Assembly (NCBI RefSeq): GCF_037975245.1
Contig: NC_092579.1
Location: 14,492,678-14,556,677 of the forward strand
Length of the DNA stretch: 64,000 nt
From: Apostichopus japonicus
Lineage: Eukaryota; Echinodermata; Holothuroidea; Aspidochirotida; Stichopodidae
Reading direction: 5' to 3'
A model generated the notes under the pieces. That model had not been told where the DNA came from. It was given only the letters and a program-made list of their open reading frames with translations, and made no database searches. A program made the position numbers and the translations under genes. Shown one piece after another: positions 53,335 to 64,000 of the stretch; positions within the stretch are counted from its first letter, which is position 1; each line of letters starts with the position of its first letter.

Positions 53335-55463
53335 CTCAAATATAAAACACACTGTTTTTTTTTTTTAAACAATTTAAACTTTCCAAAGTCGTTTTCTGTA
53401 TACGGAAAGTATTTTGTACGAAATATTCAATATATAACTTGTCACTCTCCAAAATGCGTACGAGGGTACCAAGTGTAACAGTGACAAATGCCCCGCTTTC
53501 TATATGGCAGTGTTATAATGTCACCTGTACTATCAAGAGGGTAAACGTTTGTCCTTTAAGTTTGCAATTTTAAGTATATATTTAACTTTTGTCCATTAAT
53601 CGCGATTCCTATCTAAGATCAAATCTAAAAATTGCTAAGAGATAAATCCCATTATAGTTCCTACCAAATTACCTTTAGCTTCGATCCAAAGTGCGAAGCC
53701 TTCAATTGCTTAGGTTTGTATGTATGTACGTGTGTGTTTGTGTGGGTTGATAGGGTATAGAAGATTTTGTGACGCTAGTCTAATTAGTTTATAAACGTGC
53801 CAAACTTGTCAGGTTGATACGGTACAGTTATAATGATATGTTTCCAACAGTAATCAGCAATTAAGCACAGACTTTGGTTTCTAAATGGGGGCTCGTTTAT
53901 TTGTTTACGATTAATTAGTGTCAGATGCTTTAGAGTTTCTTTGTTTTGTTAGTTTCATTAAGATAAACAATTATCATATTGACGCTTAAAGTTTGTTTTC
54001 TTTTGGGCAAGATTGCTACCTATACAAATTTCGCGTATATCTATATATATATATATATATATATACAGTCGGTTAAACTACACCTTCTCTGTACCGTTGT
54101 TGTTGTTCGGTATATACTAAAGTACATACCAGAAAGCAGGCTTTCTTGGCTTGACTAGTATAAAGATTAAACAAAATTCGATTGAGTTATTTCATAAAGT
54201 TATATTATGGTTCTGTTACTCATGAAATACTGTATATGACTTTGATTATGTAATCTAGGTACAGGGTAGGTATGTACTGCATCCACTCAAACACAATAGG
54301 GGGAATTATGTCATCTGATCTAACTTAACCTGAAGTTACGGTTTGATTCGCAACGTCGAACGATTTAACAATACTATAAAAAGCTCGCAACCAGTGGTTG
54401 ACGCTATATAATATTGATTGAAAGTTTGGAAGGGAAAATAGGACTACTTCTCATCTTTCTTGCATACCGAGCACACATACACCCCCCCCCCCCTCACTCT
54501 TCCCCCTCTCTCTCAAACATACACACATATCGACACGGAGTAATCTCTTCCGTTCGGTGTTAGTCCTTGTGGAAGGTGAACAAGATGTAAGCTCTCGACA
54601 TTTACAAGTTGGTTTACTTTTTAGCATCATTTCAGACATAATATAGCAATGCATGTACAAAATTAAAAAACAATAAGAATCTAATGATAATCTTACACGA
54701 AGTCTCTATTTTAAAATTTTATTTCAAATTACGAAATATTTACAACTATTACCATAAAATGTAACGTTCGTTTGATATGCCAATCATTGATCGATATTTT
54801 ATAAAGTGTTAGTAATTAATAAATACTAAAATATATAATGTGAGAAATAATTAGCGCCAATTTCAAAATGATTTAAAATGTATTTCACACGTGAGCATAA
54901 ATTTAAAAGAGCCATTTTCCGACCCTTGACCTATTAGAAAGCATATATGGGCGACAATAACATAATAAAAACAAATTGTAATACTTAAACCATACATGTG
55001 ACCAATTATGGGCTTATAGCCCCACCTGTATAGCCAAAAATCCCGAATATCTTTATTTTACAATGAATAACGAAAATTCGATAAATGTGAAGCAACGTTG
55101 CAATTACAAAATATACAAATTTTCTCCAAATTTTTCGGAATATTTGCTTTTTCCTAAAATCCCTTGACTTTTCTGCTGGCAGAGGGGTGTGGGGAGGTGG
55201 ATAACTTATTTGCATATATGCTAAACTCCATAGTCCAGTCATTATGACTCATGAGCCTTCATAATTTAATGTTAAATTTCTCAAAACCTTATTAGGTTTG
55301 CCTCAAGTTATCGTTTAAGTACAATTTTAAATGTATGAAGCGGTAACAGTTGTCTTAGGTATTGAGCTTTCCTCTCCATATTGTTACAGCATGGGGATGG
55401 GGGGGGGGGTAGGCAGATTGAAGGAGGATATGTATTCAGTCAGTACTTGACATAATACTTTTA
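53335..55463. other. Intergenic spacer between the two AprA-like genes
   Basis: The spacer holds the putative promoter of copy 1 and the 3' flank of copy 2. No exon was recognised. An AT dinucleotide run lies at about 54042-54065 and a C-run near 54481-54494. No promoter motif can be assigned. Confidence 0.45.
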
Positions 55464-58400
55464 TTATACTAAGGTTCCTTTGCATTCTGCTCCGTTGCAA
55501 TTTTCCGCGGGAAAAGTATCCGGAATGATGTTAACCTCTGTCGTCACAACAATGTGACTTCCTTTAGGTGCCGGGAATGTCATCTGTTGAGAAGAAACAA
55601 AGGAATAATTAACCACTGGTCAGAGTTAATTAAAATAATTAACACGTCAATAATCTGCATAAAAACATCTATTCCGGAGGTTATAAGTTTGCCCAAGAAT
55701 CATTTGGATAGCGTACCGTAAAATTTCATTTGAAAAAATGTGAAATCGTGTCCATTGTTTACAAGATACGTCATCGTAACATGAATATGCATACATATGC
55801 AAATTAGAATGCTCCGTTCTGCAGTGTATTAAACGTTACACATGGATACGTGTTTGAAAACATCATCATAAGACATTGTTTCTATATTATAACTCATACT
55901 CTGGGTTACGGTGTTCATCTAACTAATTCTGATTATAGATATAATCCTTCAGCTAGGGTAATTCAGCGAAATAAACTCAAATGGATCACCTTTGATTTCT
56001 ATACCGACTCAGAAAACCCCTGGAAAACATTTTAGTCCGTGGGACTTTCCTTGTTAGCTTGTGAGACACAAACTTGCTGGAATGTTTTCTATCATTCAAT
56101 ATGCTATGAACCTCTTGGCTCATAAAATGCAGTGTTTGCACATCGGGTGCCTTATAAGATCCGCCCATGGATAAACGATTTAGAATTAATAGGTAACCAA
56201 CTTAAGGATCGGAGCTCGACAAAGGAACAGTTCTACACGACTGGGGCGGAGCGGGAGGGAGAGCCACTGGTTTACCCTTAAGGTGACAGGTAATTGCGTT
56301 ACCTGTGGTGAAATATTCCCATGGAAAAGTTGTCTCTGCGTGCACACTGCCCCCCCCCCTCAAGAAGAAAAATAGCCCCCCCCCTCCTCTCCCAGTAGCT
56401 ACCTAAAACGACCAATGGAAAGTAATCAACATCGAAATATAGGATTAACTGTGCAGTGGAATACAAAAGCGAAGTGATTAGCTAACTATACAACGCAGAT
56501 CTACAAACAACTAAAATCAATGTTAACCTTTGACCTATAAGTTTTAACTCACCTCAATGAAGAAACAGCTCCACCCACTTTTCGGTGTCTCGACGGTAGC
56601 TGTGTAATTGGCACCCTGTAAACAAAGCAAATCCGAATGACGTCATTGTAAATATCCATGAGTACAGTTCAAATCATTCCAAATGTGCATGTACTGAAAA
56701 GTAGTTGCTAAACGAGAATTTTACATTAGTAGAATAAAATACAAATACTCGTGCTATTATAATATTCAGATATTTAATTCCAGATTTGCATAAATTCATA
56801 TATTCATACGATATTGTGTTTTTGTTTCTCGTTATATTTTTGACAGAGACTTCAGCTTGTTTTTCCCCTCTAACTTTATGGACAATTTTGCACTAAAAGA
56901 TTTTTTTCATGAAGCAGCCCATTTTGCTTTGTCGCACAAGCAACCCTACTTCGACCCATCCCCCCCCCTTCCCCTCCTATACCCCTTACTCAATTTACAA
57001 TCTTTCAGAATCCTATTCAGTACTCAATAGGTGTTTAATTGTGGGCTGGTGTGAGTAGGCTATATTTGTTGTACGAAATAACCCCGTCCGCCATCCCACC
57101 CCAACCCCACCTCTCATTGTCTAGACCCCCATTAATCGTTCAAATTATTTACATAGTCTCATGTTTGCATTTGCATATAAACTGCGATATAGAGTAATAC
57201 TGTCAATCGCTGAGTATATGAACGAACGACCTTTCTTACCACTCGGCTCACACCGATATCGCGATACACCGTCACTTGTGGTTTCACATCTGTAGTGTTT
57301 GGAGTCCTGGCAACAATGACTCGAAAGTCACGTCTATATATATAATAGAATCGAAAAACAGATGGTAATGAAAGAATGAATTATGTTTTTATTAATTAAA
57401 TTCATTTAAACAATTCACCAAATCCCAGATTGAATAATCCAACAGTTTCGCCAAATGAAACGTCGATAGTGTTTAGGTGTTTGTCTATTCCATCATTTCT
57501 TAATCTGAACAGATCAAGTTTGATGGCGCTCTTCATGTATTCTTTCTTGCTATAAGAACTAAGAACGATCACTCTTTATACGACCGTATTTTTCTCTTAT
57601 CAATTGGTGACGTCACGTCAGTTTAAACCCGCAACAATGAATCTCATCACTGTACAAGAACAAATATAACTGTATTTGAGCTAGATTTGTAAGGATTCAC
57701 TTGCATAAGACAAGACTGAAATCTTTCAGAGTTTAACTAAAGAGAAATCGTTGCAGACACTCCTCCCAAAATTGAAATCTCACTCTTTTGAATTCATAGT
57801 GTATTTTTTATGCATTTTGTATCAAGTTTCGAGACGTACTTTTGACAAACTGACGACGATTACGTCAGAGTAGGCCTAAGTGTTTGGGTCCTTAGAGGTC
57901 ATCAAAGTAACCCTCGAATATGCTAGAAAATAGCAAACATGTCAAACTTCAACAAAAAGTTAACTGTTACGCATAATAACATTCTTTCTCATGGAGTTAT
58001 ATTATGAGAATAATTGGGAAGCTTTGAACATCCAGAAAAGTGTTTTTAATTGACAATTCTCAGCAACTGGTGATTCCCCCTTCAAGAATCATGATAAGAT
58101 GTAGCGAATGACTCCAAAGTAAAATAAGAAAAACACTAATTTTGCTCCTTTCATTAGATCTAGAATAATTCAATCTAGCCGCCATATCATTGAATATCAA
58201 ACCCAAAGTGCAGCTTTCTGCGTTTCGTTTTCCGTCTGCCACAAACCGCGATATAAATTATTACTGTCAATGGGCCGGCATATGAATGAATTTTCTTTCT
58301 TATCACTCGGCTCACACTGATATCGCGATACACCGTCACATCGTCACATTACTCGGTTTACGATTGTTATTGATCATCAAACCAGTAGACCACAAACGTC

Positions 58401-61309
58401 AGTTTCTTTTCTCTTTGGTTTTGCAAGGGAAAGTTAGCAAATAAATACTGCTTAAACATTCAATTCGAAACAGTAATCGACCAGACAATTTGTTATATTT
58501 AAGTTAAATATTGAAAATGGGACGGTTTAAAAAATGTTCAACTATTTCCTTCTCTTTCAAATGAAACAGTAAGAAATCAAAACAATAATGAATTGTATTG
58601 TTACTGATTGATTGTGTTTGGAAGTTCTCTAGAATTTCTAGAATTTACTATAAATAATGGAGAAGAAGAAAAAACTTTTAGTATCATTATCAGGGGCGTA
58701 TCCAGGATTTTCCAATAGGGGGGGCGCCAGGCATGAATGATCGCCGTCCTGGGGGATGGGTCTAAGGGGAGGGGTGTACAATTTTTGCTTTCAAAGAAGG
58801 GTTGAAATGCAAAATGGTGTCATATGCATGGGCGGCGATCCGTACTTCCGAGTAAGGGGGGGGGGGGGGATATGACCTTGTTAACTATCTAAGCGTAGCG
58901 CCACCATGAGTTGGCGCGAAGCGTACAAGAACATTTTGGGATTAACAAACCCTGTAGATGGCCGAAAACGGCACTTCCCGAGGTTTCCAAGCGGCATATA
59001 CCCAACTTTAAAATAGGGATGTCATGTCCGAAATATCTCATAATCAGGATCCAAAATACTTTTTTTTTTAATTTCGGGCGTTATTTTGGGAAAATTGCCC
59101 CTGTCAATCTTGTTTCAGGCGCAACGTTAGAATGTTCGAGAGCTCTGTTATATTATTCGATGAAGAAAATGGCCTCATGCAGGCTATTATAGGCCTATAC
59201 ACATGCAATACACAATTACACATAGTTACATTCCTAGGTACCGATTGCTAGGGCATCCAGGTGAAACGTGTATTAAGCATTTACCCTGGTTACATGAGAT
59301 TCTCAGCTGTTCGAGGGAACATGTACGTGTGTAGGCCTACTATAGGGCCTATATGAATACTATGAGGGTGCATATATGTACTATATCAATACCGTGGGCG
59401 CAATAATACATTTTGTTGTTATAGGGCCAATGAAGCCTACAGTCAACTATTTTTGCTTTATAAAGACGCTTTATTTGAAAAGATCGCACTGCGTTTATGG
59501 TAGGCGAGAAATGAAGCTAAAAAAGAGCCGTACATTAACGAAGATGCATAAATGTAGGCATGAAAATATTCTTATCCCTGGCATTTGGTGGGGGGTGGTG
59601 ATATGGTGCATTACATCCCCTCCACCCATTTTCATGGGGGGATATATCCCCCCTCCACCCAGGATCGCCGCCCATGGCCATATGTGATCCATTTTTCGAC
59701 CTTAATAATAAGCAACATTTCCAGTAAATATGGACACAAAATGCACAATTTAGTATGGCTGGCATGTCATTTAGTGTTTATAGTGATAATACAAACACAA
59801 TTACCATCTATGTTTCTAAAACTATTATGCCGCCGAACTTCGCCAGAACCTTTTTTTGGCAAACAAAAAATAAAGCATACGGGAGGGGGGGGGGGGGGTT
59901 GAGCGATCACTGACATCTCATATAAAGGTTGTCATCAATTTTTTTTTTTTTTTTTTTTGCTAAACTTTTTTTTTTTTTTGGTGACGGCCAATAGGGGGGG
60001 CGCGCGCCTGTTGCGCCCCCCCCCCTGGATACGCCCCTGATTATGTCAGTTTGTTCTTTACCTTGAATCTGTAAACGTGTTAGCTTTCCATGCAGTGATG
60101 TTGATGGGTTCAATGTCGCTATGAACAGTAATTCGTCCAATACCAGAACCCTGTTGAAACATTTGCAAGATGCAAATATTTGTGAATATAGATTACTTAC
60201 AGGATACAATTGGCACGATAATGAGAGAAAAAGCAATTTGCCAGACTTACAAATAGAGCCTTTAACTTGTGTTAAATATCATATGTGTTATATCATATTG
60301 GATTGTAAATTACAAACGTTGCTTAAAAATGTCAAATGTAAACATTTTGAGCACATTCCATGATAATAAATCCTTTCTGCATTTTTAATTAACTAACATT
60401 ATGTCATAAAACATATGTCATACGTCATATAAACTCACATAAGTGATAAGATTAAATTATCACCATTTATCTTGACTTAAACAGCACTTAAGTTATATTA
60501 TAGCAAAAAAAGAAAAATGACATTATAATTACTAAAAAACTTACATCAGTTCTTCGCCATGTTAATTTTGGCAATGTCCCATTCTGTTAAAGGAATATAA
60601 GTTAATTTGTTATTAATTATTTTAAAGCTATATCGAAATTTCAATCAGCTCTTGGATAAATGAAATATTCGATAAAGCAACTTGTACCAACGTGTGACAA
60701 ACAAACAATTTAAGTGTGAATATTTACATATAAAGTATGTAGTGGCGCTATTTCACAACTCTACAATCATTCCATCGTTCATATATTGTTAGCAATCTGG
60801 ATGGTTGACCCTTGGTTTCTAGAGTAGTCAAGAGGTTTAGTTACTTCTTTACTGACATAAAAAAGGAAATTAGTCCAATCGTATAATACTTCACTCACCT
60901 CAAGAATTATATTGATGAAACCGACAGCCTCATCAACAAGTTCTCTGTAACGACCTATTAAAATATGATCTGTGTTAGGGTGCACCCTGAAAAAAAAATG
61001 ATATTAAAACACAAAACATATTGACGAACTTATCATATTAAATACTCGAAGATATGGAAAAGTTTGTTGATGAAAAAATGAACAGGCAAACGATATAACT
61101 ATTAAATATATCATCGGCGGAAAGTCAAGAAAGGAAAAATTTCATTTAATGAGTTAACCTTGAAAGATCTGTTGTTTTCCCCTCGCCCCCCCCCCTAAAA
61201 CACCTACTGTTGAGCATTGGGATGCAAGTTGCATATACGCTTGCGTTTAGTCTTGTTCATATAGTGCCGAAAATCAAAGTTTTACAGTTTTACTAATACT
61301 CCGATTATT

Positions 61310-61386
<77 letters not shown>

Positions 61387-63762
61387 TTGAGTTTCTCGCA
61401 TGTCTTAAAGGTATAATGGTCAATGAAACTCTTTAAGGTTTGTTACTCAAACCTACACATTGAGTATTTTAGAAGAACTGCAAGATTCACTCCAGTAAAA
61501 TTTTGTAAGGAACTTTCTTGACTTTTCTTGACAATCTTTTGTGTTCATACTGTGGAGAAGTTGGGCCATCAAATTACAAACAACAATGTAATTTCGAATT
61601 GAACTTTTTAACACCTACCTTAAATAAGTCGGACCCATCATCTTATCATAGAAGTAATGGGCGTCGTCTGGTAGGAAGAATTCGTCACTTCCGGCAGTGA
61701 CGATGAACTTGGGTAACTTGAGTTTGTCCAGGTAAGCTATAAACATGTGAATAATAGTAAGCAATCGAAAAACCAAAATAAGAAAATATATCACTGTAAA
61801 TATTTATCGTCTAAATCTCTTTTGGTTTTGTATTAAAATTAGTGATGATTTTGTTCAAGTATATGGTCCATTGTCTACTGGAACAATTCAAACATTACAA
61901 ATATAAAAGGAACACTGTAACAATAAGATTAGAAAAACGGCGAAAACGCATTTACGGACTAGGAAGGTATGCAATGAATTTTTGTATCTCAAAATTAATG
62001 AATATGAAATTCATTAGTAATGATTCATTGATAGTAGACGTAAGGGGCAAAATTGAGTTGACAGAAACCTAAATTCACTTTTAATTTATATATAAAAGGG
62101 AGCACATATTATATTGCGTGAACATGATTGATAAATATCTTACAAAATGGATCGACTATGTCAGTAAGGATCACATTGGCCGGATCGGTCAAATAATTGG
62201 TGACGTTGTGGTACCAGTAGTCTTTAAGAGCCCAAGACCAGCCGTTCATTGATCGATAATGATGTGCAAAATTCTAGGAGGACGACAGAAGCAGATTATA
62301 TGAAACGTTATTAAAGTTATTCTTTAGTTATGACGTAAAAATATACAACTACATAGCTTAGGTTGAAATCTCTCCGGTTTATCTTAACATGATTCATACT
62401 ATAGTAACTAAAGAATACTTTCTAACTAAAGAATAACCAAAGAATACTTTTCCTATTTATAAATGTTTAATGATTTATACTGGAAATAAAGAATTGAATT
62501 GAATTAACATCAAACTGTATACGACATAGATTATGTGTAGTGGCGTGTCTACAAACCCAGTACAACTGATTAATGTTTGGAGAAATGGAACTTACCGGTT
62601 GCATATTCAAGAAGTCCAGTACCAATGGCATGATACCTATGACCCTGTCATCTACAGCCGCCGTTAACCATGTTGCCCATCCTCTCTGAACGAGAAGAGA
62701 TTTCCAAAGATATAAATAAGAAATCAAGCAAATGACGAGTTCCTAGCATAATTTCTCTCGGTATCAAGAACAATGTTCAACATAATACAAATATCAGTAT
62801 TGTGAACCTGTTATGTTGATGCCACAAAAGATGTGTGATGTATTTAATGGTATGTTTAACAGTGATTACTTGAAGAGATTTTATGTGATTGGGTGTACAA
62901 AACGTTACGTCATTATGCCATAAGTAACGCATACTTTTTAAAGAAGTACATAATGACTGTGAAAATGGTCCTTGCAAATTTGTGTTTGTTTATCAGAGGC
63001 GTCGGGAGCGAAGGCGGGCAGCGGTGAAAGTCATTTTTTTTTCATTTTTCTTTATGCCTATACTTTGACCTCACCTCCTCGCTCGCATTTGAATTATTTT
63101 TTTTACGAAACGAGGAACGTATTATTGTAGGCACATTGTACATTGTAAGGGAGTGACAAGTGATTTATTTACGTGTCGCTAGCTATATAATCTCGTTTAC
63201 TTACCTTCGAAGCACCACAGACGAAGAAACGTTGGATTCTTTGATCCGCAAAATCAGTTATTGTGTCCATCGCTCGAACCACAGACTAGGAATCAAGGCA
63301 GAAAATACAAAATAACTAACTATGAGAACAGACTCACTACGAAAAGGATCAAACTGAGTACTATACGTCATACATATAGAATCAAGTGAAGAATAAGGGG
63401 AATGCCACCTCCCCCACCCTATCCGCATCCATACACGCACCCCCCCCTAAATAAACTTCGTCATATACTCAGAATACCTACGGACTTTGTTATTAGCAAC
63501 CTTATTATATATACCCCTCAGGCTCCTATATAGTCCCCTTCCTTAACCCGAATAATCTGGGTATCCTCGCAATCATATCATGTTTGAGTACTGGTAGTCA
63601 GTGTGATTAGGTCAATATGAATTAAATAATTAAAACAACGCTTACCTTGACCATTGGTAAGACAAGAATAGCCTCTGGATCATCCCTATGGCCTTCCATG
63701 AAATATTTGAAGGTATAAGCTATCAAATCGTCGCTCCTGCGGTATTTATTTTCTGGATCTTC
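55464..63762 (-). CDS. AprA-like / PhoPQ-related family alpha/beta-hydrolase, copy 2, 3' eleven exons
   Basis: Exons in transcript order from the first visible one: 63646-63762, 63205-63285, 62596-62685, 62144-62273, 61619-61736, 60899-60986, 60545-60583, 60062-60150, 57240-57333, 56553-56615, 55464-55583. This gives 342 residues and a stop. Every exon has the length and phase of its partner in copy 1, except 56553-56615, which is one codon shorter. By comparison four 5' exons (about 171 residues, including the membrane anchor) lie beyond the window end. The candidate catalytic residues are kept: CGASKRGW, TAGSDEFFLPDDAHY and [10 protein letters not shown]. The sequon NVT, the sequons NYT, NIT and NTT, and the last-exon cysteine pair suit secretion. 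The GASK exon matches copy 1 at 22 of 27 residues. The copies are tandem in the same orientation, so they arose by local duplication. No break is seen. Confidence 0.92.
58242..58340 (-). pseudogene. Duplicated exon fragment of AprA-like copy 2 with a lost splice donor
   Basis: This stretch repeats about 57178-57276, which is the end of exon 57240-57333 (37 bases copied) plus its following intron. Shared blocks are CTCGGCTCACA and GATATCGCGATACACCGTCAC. In the real exon the donor reads GTAAG; here the equivalent bases read ATAAG, so it cannot act as a GT donor. The rest of the exon and its acceptor are missing. Confidence 0.85.
58691..60039. mobile_element. MITE with CAGGGGCGTATCCAGG ends, copy interrupted by another element
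   Basis: The two 16-bp ends are perfect inverted repeats. The 5-bp target duplication ATTAT lies at 58686-58690 and 60040-60044. Apart from the insertion at 58827-59676 and one target-site copy, the element matches 51364-51843 from end to end. It lies in the intron between exons 60062-60150 and 57240-57333 of AprA-like copy 2. Its right end is only about 20 bases from the 5' splice site of the former. Confidence 0.9.
58827..59676. mobile_element. hAT-like MITE nested in the 58691-60039 element
   Basis: The ends are the perfect 15-bp inverted repeat CATGGGCGGCGATCC / GGATCGCCGCCCATG. The flanking 8-bp sequences are GTCATATG (58819-58826) and GCCATATG (59677-59684). The uninterrupted MITE at 51364-51843 shows the empty site as GCCATATG once, so the left duplication has one later change. 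An 8-bp duplication fits hAT. No transposase is encoded. Confidence 0.88.
61307..61383. repeat. ATT trinucleotide and AT dinucleotide microsatellite
   Basis: A short run of ATT units passes directly into a long perfect AT run. It lies in an intron of AprA-like copy 2. Confidence 0.95.
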
Positions 63763-64000
63763 CTGTCAGAGAAAACGTATAATATCACAACATGTCAAAA
63801 TAATTACGTACACAAATCTATAAGAACACATATCTCTCAGAACATCATGATCATATTGTTTGAGTCGTTGTACTTCATCAGCTTCTGTGATCCTTCTTAC
63901 ACGCAAGTTCTTTTCCTATGTTCGCAAACTTGGGCAACATTTGGCATGCAGCGTCTGTACAACTCATTTGTGAACTTGAGGTTGAATGTGTATTTCACTA

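Noticed and set aside
59376-59902. Proline- and glycine-rich open frames near 59.5-59.9 kb
   Set aside because: They lie inside the nested MITEs and come from their G- and C-rich ends.
62990-63060. Possible transposon end (CAGAGGCGTCGGGAGC)
   Set aside because: The word is typical of repeat termini, but no partner end could be identified.

Overview
This window is metazoan nuclear DNA. It is AT-rich, its genes are split into many short exons joined at GT/AG splice sites, and it carries tRNA-derived SINEs, a LINE remnant, MITEs and satellites. The gene families and the repeat content fit a marine invertebrate deuterostome, perhaps an echinoderm. That placement is an inference; no species can be read from the sequence.

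Layout. (1) About 322-9551, plus strand: the 3' eleven exons of an RNF216/TRIAD3-like RBR E3 ubiquitin ligase; its 5' end lies outside the window. (2) 9552-17968: a convergent gene-poor interval with a 155-bp satellite and a hairpin-forming 20-bp repeat. (3) 17969-25148, minus: a complete nine-exon SLC25A17 (PMP34) peroxisomal carrier. (4) 29227-39801, minus: a complete nine-exon ALG1, the GDP-mannose:chitobiosyldiphosphodolichol mannosyltransferase of the ER. (5) 43538-53334 and 55464 to beyond the window end, both minus: a tandem pair of paralogues of the PhoPQ-related / autocrine proliferation repressor A (AprA) alpha/beta-hydrolase family. The first is complete with 15 exons. The second has its eleven 3' exons here, with the same exon phases. 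All exon boundaries were placed by hand from splice signals, phase continuity and family similarity.

The most unusual object is in ALG1. The intron after exon 6 opens with about 39 tandem copies of a 44-bp unit, and each copy repeats the last bases of exon 6 together with its 5' splice site. Each unit also has an AG that could act as a 3' splice site 18 nt upstream of the copied donor. The array could therefore supply decoy donors or in-frame 18-nt micro-exons. Also notable are a 78-bp stretch identical between the two AprA-like genes (probable gene conversion), a duplicated exon fragment with a dead donor, a MITE nested inside another MITE with both target duplications readable, and inverted copies of an element carrying a strong hairpin followed by GAAAC.

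The four gene types are functionally unrelated (ubiquitination, peroxisomal transport, N-glycan assembly, putative secretory-pathway hydrolases). They are neighbours, not a pathway or operon.
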